A stretch of 64,000 nt of DNA from Salticus scenicus (taxonomy: Eukaryota; Arthropoda; Arachnida; Araneae; Salticidae): contig OZ005662.1 in NCBI GenBank assembly GCA_963930645.1, forward strand, positions 3,849,436 to 3,913,435, written 5' to 3'. The notes beneath the pieces are model-generated. The model was not told where the DNA came from. It searched no databases and saw nothing but the letters and a program-made list of their open reading frames with translations. Both the position numbers and the translations under genes were made by a program. Shown in pieces: positions 32,426 through 42,669 of the stretch. How positions within the stretch are numbered: position 1 is the stretch's first letter; each line of letters begins with the position of its first letter.

Positions 32426-33442
32426 ACTTCCATTACCCTACTACCGTAGGTAATGGAAGTATTGTATTCGGTCTGAAAATTCGATATCGGGTTTTCACCT
32501 GATTTACACGTTTTAGGGTCCCCTGAGTCCAAAAAAGTGGTTTTTGGCAATTGGTCAGTGTGTATGTATGTGTGTGTGTATGTATGTGGAGAATCTTCTG
32601 GCTATTATAGCTCAGAAACTAATAAAGATAGAGCTACGAAACTTTAGAATTGAAATACGTCTGGTGTACAGATGAAATTTCCAAATTTTGGTGAAAATTG
32701 AAAAACCGGAAGTGGGACATCAGAAACCGGAAGTGGGACCGTAAGTCCGTATCTCAAAAACAGCTCTAACGATTTTCTTCAAACTTGCTATATAAACACT
32801 CTATTAGATGTCCTTTCGAATGATATAGTTGGTTAGTTCAGGAAAATTGATAGACGTCCTGTATAAATAGCTCAATTTCAGGCCTCGCAAAGGCGTTCCT
32901 TTAAAAACGGTTGTACGGATTTTTTTCAAACTTGCCATTTTAACTCACTTTTAAATATGCTTTTGTATGTAATTATTGTTTTCCTGTCAATAATTGAGTT
33001 TAACCGGAAGTGGGACATCGGAAACCGGAAGTGGGACCGTAAGTCCGTATCTCAAAAACGGCTCTAACGATTTTCTTCAAACTTGCTATATAAACACTCT
33101 ATTAGATGTCCTTTCGAATGATATAGTTGGTTAGTTCAGGAAAATTGATAGGCGTCCTGTATAAATAGCTCAATTTCAGGCCTCGCAAAGGCGTTCCTTT
33201 AAAAACGGTTGTACGGATTTTTTTCAAACTGGCCATATTAACTCAATTTTAAATATCCTTTTGTATGTAATTATTGTTTTCCAGTCAATAATTGATTTTT
33301 TGTAAAAGTTGGTATCTCAAAAACGGCTCTAACGATTTTCTCTTTAGGTGACTTTCATGTTTTCTGATCACATTATCTCTCAAAAATGCATATAATACGT
33401 GTAATAGTGGGTAATGGAAGTCGTGTGGTTGTTTCACACCAG
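32426..33442 (+). mobile_element. Full-length hairpin-ended element of unassigned class, copy A
   Basis: Starts ACTTCCATTACCCTACTACC followed by GTAGGTAATGGAAG, a strong head hairpin. It continues TATTGTATTCGG, ATTTACACGTTTTAGGGTCC, a GTGTATGTATGTG tract and CTCAGAAACTAATAAAG. The tail is GGTAATGGAAG (33410-33420), then a GTGTGG/CACACC hairpin, ending CACACCAG at 33442. The tail arm is the exact inverse of the head outer arm CTTCCATTACC. Inside is a two-unit tandem duplication of ~298 bp (32705-33300). No ORF of note. Copies B and D share the layout but use different arm sequences. Confidence 0.65.
32705..33300 (+). repeat. Two near-identical ~298 bp tandem units inside element copy A
   Basis: Unit 1 starts ACCGGAAGTGGGACATCAG at 32705 and unit 2 starts ACCGGAAGTGGGACATCGG at 33003. 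They agree almost base for base, through TCTCAAAAAC(A/G)GCTCTAACG and GGCCTCGCAAAGGCGTTCC. A third unit begins near 33312 but stops after about 30 bases. Each unit starts with a doubled ACCGGAAGTGGGAC. The near-identity suggests a recent duplication. Confidence 0.75.
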
Positions 33443-33663
33443 ATTTTTTCTTAAACATTCTTTTTTCTTTTCTCTCTCTCTAATTTTTATTTTATTTATT
33501 TATTTGTAGTATTGAAGAAAGAATAGAGATGAAAGCTACTGCAGGCCTCATAGTCCTCCTATATTTCCTATTTTTCCTGTATTTTCACAATTTGGCAGAT
33601 ATTCTCCTATATTTTTACACTAACTCCTATATTTCCTATATTTTTTTTTTTTACGTCTACTGT

Positions 33664-34505
33664 TAGATGATATCCAAACTGCAAAAATTTACTCTACAAA
33701 TAATACTCTGCAGATTTATGGGCTAATTTCTTTTCTCTGCTTTCAATGAAACAACTGATAATGGAAAAAAGCAACTAGATATAAAATTTTGGGATGAAGA
33801 GCGTAACCAAATTGTTAGTAACTTCCTGCATGCTTTTGAATTGGGTCATGCTACAGCAGATATTTTGAAAAACAAGATATATTTGAACTTGTACTTGATA
33901 AGTTACCAGTTAATAAATTGTTATCTGTAAGCTCTGATGGACCACCTGTTAACCAAAATTGACAGTGAACTAAATGATAGAGATTTTCTGCTTCTTATCA
34001 TAGTTCTTGTAACATGCATATTGTGCATAATTCCTTCAAGAATGCAATGTCTCAAGTAGTTAGTCACTGGGATATTGAAGATTTTTGGGATACTGTGTTT
34101 AAATTTCTTCATAAATATTCGGCTTGCAAAGAAGATTTCCGAGGTGTCCAAATCGAAGTTGGAACTAAGAAAAAAGAAATTATGACATTTGTAAATAATA
34201 GGTGGATGACACTGATACCAGTTATTACTAGAATTATCAACCAGTGAGAAGCATTAAATGAATATTTCCTGAAATTTATACCAGAAAGTAAGATCAACAG
34301 CCAGTTGCAATCCCATTCATATCGATTCCTGAGAACTGTTCTTATTGATTCTACCACTTTGACACGTTTACATTTTTAAAAATCTGTAGGTGAAAGCTTA
34401 GAAATTTTTTTGAAAATTATGCAAGTAGAAGAACCATTGGTTCATATTCTTTATAATGAACTTTTTAAGCTAATAAAAAATCCTGTCATCAATTTCCAAA
34501 TTTAC
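33664..34505 (+). pseudogene. hAT-like transposase pseudogene
   Basis: Broken pieces read KKQLDIKFWDEERNQIVSNF, LPVNKLLSVSSDGPPVNQN, CNMHIVHNSFKNAMSQVV, FRGVQIEVGTKKKEIMTFV, NNRWMTLIPVITRIINQ and LEIFLKIMQVEEPLVHILYN. The S-x-DGP...H-x-VH-x-(A/S)FK order and the (N/T)RW motif match a hAT-type DDE/RNase-H transposase common in arthropods and vertebrates. There are several stops (for example at 34244 and 34376) and frameshifts, and the 5' zinc-finger portion was not found. It would have mobilised the enclosing element. Confidence 0.6.
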
Positions 34506-34544
34506 AACAATACATTTTTGTTCTCACAAGACATGTTTTGGCCA

Positions 34545-34903
34545 TATCACACGAGAGATTTTCACTCAACTTTTTACTAAACACAACATTATATCCAACA
34601 CACTCAGCCTGACCTTGTTCAAGGACAGCACATTTTCAGATGATCAACATTTTCGAAGCCGTTTACAAAAAGCTGACTGTGTTGAGTGTGCTCATCAAAA
34701 TTGACCAATAGGAGGAATAGACATGATTTTTTCCTGGAATACCTTTAGAGAAGGGAATACATCACACTATCAGTTCGGGGGAACTCTAGGGACAACTGAT
34801 CGGTTTCTCATTCGTTCACCTTCCCCAACTTTGAACGACGCTGAGTGAGCATGCTGTGTATAATGTTGTGTTGAGTATATATGCTCCCGTGTGATATGCC
34901 CAT
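34545..34903. mobile_element. MITE nested in the hAT-like element
   Basis: The left end GGCCATATCACACGAGAG, with ACACAACATTATA and CACTCAGC beyond, is mirrored at the right by the inverse of GGGCATATCACACGGGAG, ACACAACATTATA and CACTCAGCG. The TIRs are thus roughly 60-70 bp and imperfect. GC content is higher than the surrounding sequence, and no ORF is present. It interrupts the transposase remnant just after 34505. Target duplication not resolved. Confidence 0.6.
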
Positions 34904-35752
34904 TTACTTACCAACATTACTAACTTTAAAAGCTTGACTTAGTTGAACTTTTAGAGGAATGGAGTAGTTTCATTCTTTTGTATATAATATTAATATAGAA
35001 TAAGAGTGCCTTTCAAAATTGTTTGATAAGTTTATTGACTCTTTGGTTTGTTTACACTCTCCCCCCCCCCCCCCAAAAAAAAAAAATAAAAAAAATAATC
35101 TTTGTTTTTTAATAATATTGACCAATTTGTCAACTTAAACCTTAAGTGACAGACTTGTCACTTAAGGTAATAGTCTAAGGTAATAGTATCTGATTTGGAG
35201 GCCCTTATCAAAGTGAATGCGTAGGTCCATGCACTGAAATCCTTGATCTAAATCAGGTTCCGCAGGTGAGCAAAATTCCAGGTGATCTAATTTTTTCATA
35301 TATGGGATTAAATGATGGCTATTTTTCTAACCATGTATTTTTCTAAAATGTGTTAATAGAATCGTGCATACGTTCTTGTATTTTTTAAATTATAGGATGT
35401 TTATTAAAAATTGAGGTTATTAGGGCTGTAATTGGGGACACACATTTTAGAATTTTATGGATAATGGTACTCAGTTTTGTTTGTGTACATGTGCTCCGAA
35501 CTACTATGTATCCTATATTTTGTTCGAAATTCCTATATATTTTTTCTTTTAAACTCCTATATTTTTTTCTATTAAACTCCTATATTTTTTCTTTTAGACT
35601 CCTATATTTTTTTAATCCTTTGCTATGACCCCTGCTACTGCTCAGGATTGTAAAGTTTAGCTTACCAATTTGCTGCTAAATTGCTGCAGATTACAAAAGA
35701 ACTTAAATATAAGCTTATTTTGTTAAGCATAATTTTAAATCAAATCTGATTA

Positions 35753-35925
35753 ATTTCAGAAAATTTTGGAGTGGAAGGCTGATTTTTTATACCAACGATG
35801 CGAAAAATACCAGAGCCGGGAATCGAACCCGGACCTTCTGCTTTATTTACCAACTAGGCATTTCTCACATAACATTCATTGGCAAAGTCACCAAGTCTGT
35901 AAACACAGCTATATCAAGTGACATT
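35753..35925 (-). repeat. Truncated copy of the tRNA-like SINE at 18230-18630
   Basis: GTGGAAGGCTGATTTTTTAT, TACCAGAGCCGGGAATCGAA and CATTTCTCACATAACATTC match the left half of 18230-18460. The anticodon and D-arm part of the cloverleaf is deleted, the sequence jumping from CTTCTGCTTTA to TTTACCAACTAGGC. It cannot encode a tRNA. Confidence 0.6.
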
Positions 35926-36353
35926 AATGCAAATTGGAATACAGTTAAAATTTGTTTTTACTGGAATAGTATTATAACACTTTATTCCATCAAAATAGTA
36001 TATTTCAACAAAAGTATACTGTTAAATATAAATAAATAAATAAGAATGAATTTAATACTTTAACAAATTGATTTGCTCATTAAATTTTTAATAATGAACT
36101 ATACAATGTAAATTTTTACTCGTATAGAATATCAATATTTTAATGTTATTCTTTTTAAATTATTTTTACTGTAATATGGTATGAAAATGAAGTATCAAAG
36201 TTTATAATAATTTGAGTAAAAAAAAAAAATAATAAAAAAAAACCTCCTTTGATTTTAAATATCTCTCTCCGTCTTTTCTAAACAAAGTTTTCAACTGATA
36301 AAAGTTAACCTTTAAAGAACAAACAATAAACTCTGACAATTTGTTAAATTTAA

Positions 36354-36389
<36 letters not shown>

Positions 36390-37610
36390 AATGGAAAAAA
36401 ATACAGATGGTGCCACATCCTGTGTAAAGAAATTTTCGTCGAAAAAGCATACGATCATAGATAAATGTAACTGATAAGTATTCGCAAATTGCTGTGTTTT
36501 AAATATACTTCCTTGGGAAGTATGAATAAATGAATTAATCATGTGAATTATTTCTATCATTGAGTTTTAATTAGCGTATGCCATAGACATATGAAATACG
36601 TAATAATGTCGTCTGCTCAACCTTTAACATCAGTATTCATATTGCACTTCATAAAGAGAAAGGAATATTCCTGTTCCGAATTGGTTAAAAATTTTCTTGC
36701 GCATGCCCAGATCGTACGATTTTGGTCTTACAGAAAATGCTTTGTGTTTTAATTTAATAGACTCACCACTAAATTTTTATTGCAATGGCAACTTTGAAGA
36801 TTAATCATTTATTATGTATATCAAATATCACTTCTCGAAATTATTGGTGACTATAGAGCAGGCGCGCGTGATGTCACTGTGATAAAGATTGACAAATGAT
36901 TCAACATGTGCCTTAGTATGTGGGCAAAACATAGGATAGCAGCATTCCTTAATGTTATAAGCTTAGCTATGTTTTTCCATTTCTCCAATATTTTAAAAAT
37001 CTTTTACATTTTTTATAAGATTTGAATATTGTTATTGTTTGTTGTATATATGGATGAATGTATATGGATGCTTGTAAATGAAAAATCAGTATCAAAATAC
37101 TTTATATATATATATTATGGGAGATTATAGAAAAAATAATAGTTAAAGATTTATTTAATATAAAAATCTAATTAAAAATTATTGTATTTCATAAAAATAA
37201 AAATTTTTAATAATTAAATTAGTTTGTTTAAAAAAAGCATTTGAGCTTTTGATTAAAAAATCAATTTCTAAATATCTTTTTATAGGTTTTTCTTATAAAT
37301 AATTAAAGAATGAAAAAATAATTAAAAAATCTAGCACACTAACTAATATTTTTTTAAAAACAATTAAATTAATTGAGATTGCCTAGTAGTACTATTATTT
37401 CGGCTTTTAATAGATTTTTTTTTTTTTTTAATTAATATTAAAATATTTAATGTTAACAGATTTTATTTTCTATGAATGATAATGTAAAAATATATATATA
37501 TATATATTTTTTAATTAAATCAATAATATTTTTAATAAAAATTAAAATTTATAATTCAATTAGTTGAAATTACATAGTACTATTTCTGGACTTTTAATTA
37601 AAAAATCTAT
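35926..37610. other. Gene-free AT-rich stretch
   Basis: No gene, RNA or transposon end was recognised. There is a 26-base T tract at 36360-36385, which could be mistaken for coding Lys or Phe runs on translation. Confidence 0.4.
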
Positions 37611-37852
37611 TTCAGTAGCTGAGCGGTTCAGCTCTCCAAGTTGGTAGATTGGAAGTACTGAGTTCGATTCTAGGTCATACTTGTTGACCAAGACATTCAC
37701 AGTTTTCCATGGTTTTCTTCAAAAATTTTATATATATATAGGTCAGGAATCCTTAGAAAGAATTCTCATAGAAGGCATTTCACACAGGCTTAGGACCCTC
37801 ATGCTGTCAATCGGCTTTAACACCGAAACCCTCCACCACCACAACCACCAAA
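37611..37852 (+). repeat. tRNA-derived SINE with intact A and B boxes
   Basis: The head reads GTAGCTGAGCGGTTCAGCTC (A box) and GAGTTCGATTCTAGG (B box), followed by the family body: CAGTTTTCCATGGTTTTC, CCTTAGAAAGAATTCTC, AGGCTTAGGACCCTCATG and GTCAATCGGCTTTAACACC. It ends in a CCACCACCACAACCACC simple tail. A 36-base T tract follows after a short spacer. Confidence 0.7.
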
Positions 37853-37868
37853 ATATTTTTAACATAAA

Positions 37869-37910
<42 letters not shown>

Positions 37911-37925
37911 ACATGATTATATATA

Positions 37926-38792
37926 TCTTTATACATAAAATTTTCGTGTCATGATGTTTGTCCGCAATGAACTCCTAAACTAATGAACCGATTTTAATGA
38001 AATTTCGCACATTGTGTGTAGTTTGGTCCAACTTGAGAGATTGGATAGTTTTTATCTCAATTTATAGTCACAATATTTTTTTTATTGCAAATTATTTGTT
38101 TATTATATGACAAAGATAGCTTTAAATAAGCCATTTAAATATTAGCTGTAATTTAATTGTTGCCAAAAAATTTTTACAAGTTCATATTCTTCCAACATAA
38201 AAATAAATACATTTAATTAAACGTGAACTTAAAAAAATTATAAAAGTTAAATTAGCATCTCACAAAAATTGAAGTCATTATAACTTTAAATGTTGCATGC
38301 TCACGTGTGAGAAAACCATCAAATCTATATTTGTGTTAGCAAGAGACAGGCTAACCAAGAATATCGTGCACCGATTAGCACTGAATTAAATAAAAATTGA
38401 AATTTTTTATTCAAAATGATGAATATAATTATTAAAAATAATGAATAATCTATGCTACCTATCTCATTTATGAAATTAATTGTTATATGTTATTAACTAA
38501 GAACTTTGTAAATTACACATTTATTACAAACTATACTTGAATATATGAGATGAATAAAACATAAAATTCAAAATTTTATGTTGATTTGTGCTTAATATCA
38601 ACTCTACAAAAAAATTTATCAATCGCTTCCAAATTTTGACCTAAGGTTCAAATCTTAATCTTGTGGGTTTTTACATTGGCTACAACATTTTTGTCTTTAT
38701 TCATAAATAATAATTTAACTGTATTGAATAGTTTACTACAATATAATTCAACATATAACTTAGCCATAGCAATGCATGGCTGGGTCTTCTAG
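37926..38792 (+). mobile_element. Helitron-like non-autonomous element
   Basis: Starts TC (TCTTTATACATAAAATTTTC) after an A, and ends CTAG before a T. Eight bases upstream of CTAG is a 3' hairpin, AGCCAT-loop-ATGGCT (38762-38781). The TC start, the subterminal hairpin 10-12 nt before CTRR, and insertion between A and T are the diagnostic features of Helitrons, which move by rolling circle. The 5' phrase TGTCCGCAATGAACTCC with AACCGATTTTAATGAAATTT is typical of arthropod Helitron families as I know them. It has no Rep/helicase ORF, so it depends on an autonomous partner. Confidence 0.75.
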
Positions 38793-38799
38793 TATATAT

Positions 38800-39354
38800 A
38801 TATATATAATATTTTTAATTAGTATTATATATTGATAGATATATATAATATAAATAAAAAAATAATTTAATGCTTAAAAAATAAATTTTTAATAATTAAA
38901 TTAGTTGAGATTGTTTAATATTATTGTTCGGGCTTTAAAATGAAATATTTAACTGAAAATGCTATTAAACATGCAATATATTTTTTTCGATAATTAATTA
39001 CAGATATCAGGATCTAATTAAAATTATTTTATTTAAAAAATTCTAATTGAAAGACATTAAAAAATTACTTATCTAAGAAATAAATGAATTATCAAAAGTA
39101 TATATTTTAATAACTAAATTAGCTGAGATTACTTCATACTATTGTTTCGGCTTTCAGCAAAAAAATTATTGTTAAATACTTTTTATATTAAAAGATTTTA
39201 TTTTTTATAAAAACAAAAGCTAGTTAAATTATTTAATGAAGTATTCTAATTTAAAAAAAAAAAAACTAATTTATCTATTAAAAATATAATTCATAATAAT
39301 TTAGGTGTTTGAAATTGCTTAATAATATTATTTGAACTTTGATTAAAAAGCTTA
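38800..39354. other. Nothing recognised
   Basis: Very AT-rich sequence. A loose repeating phrase TTTAATAATTAAATTAG(T/C)TGAGATT recurs at about 37206, 38890, 39108 and 40738 with ~200-bp spacing in places, suggesting an old degenerate tandem array. No ORF. Confidence 0.35.
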
Positions 39355-39590
39355 TTTCAGTGGCCGAGCAGCTCTGCTCTCCAAGCTCGTAGAGTCTCAA
39401 AGCTGGTAGACATGAGGTGCAGAGTTCAATCCCAGGTTGCGCTCATCGGCCTAGCCGTTCGGAGTTTTCAGTAATTGTTTTCCAAAACTCGCGTAAATAC
39501 GGCTTGGTTCCCTTAGAAAGACTCCCACGGACGGCACTTCCCCTCAGGCATTGGATCTTAGTGCAGTCAATCAGCCTTAATTCACCCAAT
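39355..39590 (+). repeat. tRNA-derived SINE, best copy
   Basis: The head has GTGGCCGAGCAGCTCTGCTC (A box) and GAGTTCAATCCCAGG (B box), with an internal duplication around GTAGA. The body has TCGGCCTAGCCGTTCGGAG, GTTTTCCAAAACTCGCG, AAATACGGCTTGGTTCCC, AGAAAGACTCCCACGGACGG, CATTGGATCTTAGTGCAG and TCAATCAGCC. This copy and 45113-45341 define the family body used elsewhere in this annotation. Confidence 0.75.
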
Positions 39591-39685
39591 CCAGGCTAGT
39601 AGACAGGAAGTTCCAGGTTCGATCTCGGGCCACAATCATTGACCCTCGTGTTGTCAATCGGCTTTAACACCTAAAGTACCACCAT
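39591..39685 (+). repeat. Fused second SINE, internally deleted
   Basis: Directly after the first SINE comes GGCTAGTAGACAGGAAG with TTCCAGGTTCGATCTCGG (a second B box), then a jump straight to TGTTGTCAATCGGCTTTAAC. The central ~130 bp of the family is missing, so this is a deleted tandem partner. Confidence 0.6.
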
Positions 39686-39992
39686 CAAATTATTTTTAAT
39701 ATAATTTTTTTAAATAAATGATTATATAAAAAGACAAATTAAAAATCAATTAAAAAATAATTTCATTAATAAAATATTTTTTAATACACTCTATAACAAC
39801 AAAAAAAAAAAAAACGATGCAGCAAGAAGAAGTGGGGACAAAAATTGGTAGATGAGGTGGAATGGGTGGTCTGAATGGGACAAAAATTGGTAGATGTAAG
39901 ATGTAATGTACATGTGGAGAAAAACAATTGATCACAGTTTCAGAAAATTTGAATGATTTAATCAAGAGAAAGGGCCTCACAAAGTAAACAAG

Positions 39993-40345
39993 TCAATAAC
40001 GCATTGGTCCACTTCTGGCCCTTATGTACGCAGTTATTCGGCTTGGTATTAATTGATAGAGTTCGCAAATGTGCTCCTGTGAAGTATCGTGCCAAATTCT
40101 GCCCAATTGTTGCATTAGATTGGTAAAATACCGAGCTGGTTGTAGGACCCTTTTTATGATGCTCCAAACGTCTTCAGTGGAAGAGAGATCCGGGGACTGA
40201 GCTCAACCCCACTGAGCCGTTTATTAAGGGTATTTGAAGTCACTGAAGTACCAGTTGCACGTAGGATCGACGATAATGATGAATTGGTGCTTGATTCCGT
40301 CAAAACCTGTATGTATGTCAATTTGTGTCCAGTTTGCATTACTTC
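39993..40345 (-). pseudogene. Tc1-type transposase, C-terminal remnant
   Basis: On the minus strand, fragments read THIHTGFDGIKHQ, then AQSPDLSSTEDVWSIIKRVL, QPARYFTNLMQQLGRIWHDT and SQEHICELYQLIPSRITAYI, ending GPMRY and TGA at 39993-39995. This is the SPDL(S/N)P-(I/x)E-(H/D)-x-W block, with the last catalytic Glu, plus the C-terminal helix region of Tc1-family DDE transposases. Upstream of SPDL the frame is broken. The rest of the transposon was not found. Confidence 0.65.
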
Positions 40346-40379
40346 TTGGTGCGTCACTTTTTTTGTTATATAGAGTATA

Positions 40380-41070
40380 ATTAATTTAGATCAAATTACT
40401 TAATATTACTGTTTAGGCTTTTAATTGAAAAAAAAAATATTTCAAAATACTTTTAAAAATAAAAATATATCTTCTATCAATGACTATAGAAAGAGAACTA
40501 ATTTAAATTATTTAATTTAAATAACCTAATTGATAAAATTTTATATTAAATATGTAGAATTTTAATAATTAAACTAGCCGAGCTTTCCTAATACTACTGT
40601 TTAGGCTATTAATTGAAAAATCTATTTCAAAAGAAATTTATTAAAAAAATAAAACCTAACAATTATTATGAAAAAATAAAACCTAAATCAAAATTCAAAT
40701 CAGAAATTAATTAATTTATAAAAAATATGAATTTTTAATAATTAAGTTAGTTGAGATAGTTTTTTTTACTGTACTTTGATTTTTTAACTGAAAAATTCAT
40801 TTCAAAATACTTTAAAAAAAATTTTTTTTCTTTGAATAGTTATAGAAAAAAAACTATATTTAAAAAAAAATTCTAGTTAAGAAAAGTCATTTTATTATTT
40901 AATAAGAATATTTTAAGAATTAAAATGTTGGACTATTGTTAAGACATTTTATTCAAAACCCATATATTTTGTACTATTTTTTTTTTATACAAACAAAAAA
41001 TATTTTATGTTATATGTGCAGACGATAATTCAAATTTGAGCAAGGGCTACTTCTATGCCTCTAATTTATT
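40380..41070. other. Nothing recognised
   Basis: AT-rich sequence with variants of the TTTTAATAATTAA-(G/A)TTAG-(T/C)-(T/C)GAG phrase noted at 38800-39354. No ORF or element end. Confidence 0.35.
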
Positions 41071-41641
41071 ACTTTCTTCTATATTCAATAGAAGAAAGTA
41101 TTGGATTTGTAAAATTTTCGACCTCAGGTTTTTGATGGATTTACACATTTTGAGAGCTATAGAACACGATTTGACCATTTTTAGAAAATGTCTGTTTGCG
41201 TGTGTGTGATAAAATTTTGTGGCAACTGTATCTCAGGAACTACTGCACAGAATTTCATACAAATTGGTATGTAGTTGCACCTTGACATAAATTAGTTCCT
41301 ATCAACTTTTGGAAAAAAATTGTCTTACAGGTTGCATTGCCATCACGCTTTTTCTAAATTTTTAACATGGTGATATAGGACAAAATTTTGTATAAATGTG
41401 CATAAAGAGAATTATTTATAATAGAGATAGTCAACTGGGAAAAAAATTTTGTATGTGTAGGAGCCTCGCCACCCCCCCCCCCCTGGGGGAGGAAGTCCCC
41501 CCTCGAGGGGAGTAAATTTTCATGATGGGTATCTTTCAAAAGAGCTCGCCAATACCTTTAAAACGAATGATTGAACCATCGATCTGCGATAATTTAAAAT
41601 AAAGTTATCGATTTTCTTTTTTACTTTTAACGAAAAAATAC

Positions 41642-41676
<35 letters not shown>

Positions 41677-41740
41677 ATTTAACCAAACTTGGTATTTAGC
41701 TGGCCCCTGACATAAACTGGTGCTGATTAGATTTGGTGTC
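41071..41740 (+). mobile_element. Hairpin-ended element, copy C, 3' incomplete
   Basis: Starts with a perfect 12-bp head hairpin, ACTTTCTTCTAT, loop ATTCA, then ATAGAAGAAAGT, followed by TATTGGATTTG and TTTACACATTTTGAGAGC. It then has GTCTGTTTGCGTGTG, GTATCTCAGGAACTACTG and the C-rich GAGGAAGTCCCCCCTCGAGG palindromic block (near 41485) also seen at 16736-16770. After a poly-T tract (41643-41670) a further segment AAATTTAACCAAACTTGG continues from a different internal point, so the copy is rearranged. No tail hairpin was found. The tandem array begins immediately after. Confidence 0.6.
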
Positions 41741-41817
41741 CCCCCCCCCAATATTATGATAATGTTTTTTCTGATTTGGATCCTGGACCTAGATGGATTG
41801 CCTTTTTATTGATTTTT

Positions 41818-41849
<32 letters not shown>

Positions 41850-42669
41850 GAACAAAATCTATATGTACTCGAGTTGTGAAGTAAATCACGAAAAACTCCA
41901 AACGGTTAAACTGACGACTCTGACTAAGAATTGAACCAAACACTTTACACTTACCAGGTTCCGACAGCAGAACCTCGTGGCTACAGGTGAAGCGTATTTT
42001 ATTTGGAAGAAAAAAAAGTAACTTTTAACAGATGAAATGTATGCTGTATATGTGATGTAAAAATGACTTTAAAATTTTATCTAAATGAAATTCGCGTCGT
42101 TTCTATGCTTTATTTTTTTTCTAATCATTCCAATTTTAATTCAAAAATTTATTCTTTAGCTTTTAAAAACGTAAAAAATTTTAATGAAAAGCTAAAAAGC
42201 GGCTATTTATATCACAATTCTTTTTTCTTTATTTCTTTTTATCCATTAATAATAATAATTTAAAAAATGTAAAAAAAAATATATATAAAAAATTAAATTT
42301 ATGGCCTGAAAACTTGAAAAGTTTATAAAATATATTAAGGGTAGTAAACTCGGTGGGATGAAGATAAAATTCTCCTTGTAAAATAATCAACACATTACTC
42401 CCCCCTTCCCCTGCTAATACTGTTTTATTTTGCACTTGGGTCCTACACCTAAGTAGATTGTCTTCATATAGGCTTTCTTAAGGAGACCAAACCTGTTTTT
42501 TTTCTCGAGTTTTTAAGTAGACTACAGAAAAATCCGAACATTTAATTTGAAGACTGTGACCTGGAATCAAACCGAGCACTTCACACTTACTAGATTCCAA
42601 AGGAGAACATAACGACTACTGTTGAAGTATGTTTTATTTCATATATCTATATATATATAATGAAATGTA

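Larger units (their letters stand above)
33542..35634 (+). mobile_element. hAT-like transposon, ~2.1 kb, decayed
   Basis: The left end is CAGGCCTCATAG and the right end, inverted, is CAGGGGTCATAG. GCTACTG precedes the left end and recurs at the right boundary (35634-35640), so a 7- to 8-bp target duplication is likely although its register is uncertain. Both subterminal regions are packed with CTCCTATATTT iterations (33554-33640 and 35508-35617), in direct rather than inverted orientation. It encloses a degraded hAT-like transposase (33664-34505) and a nested MITE (34545-34903). Confidence 0.55.

Noticed and set aside
36202..36450. Lys-rich 82-codon ORF on the minus strand
   Set aside because: It is generated by the poly-T/poly-A tract at 36360-36385, with no supporting homology.
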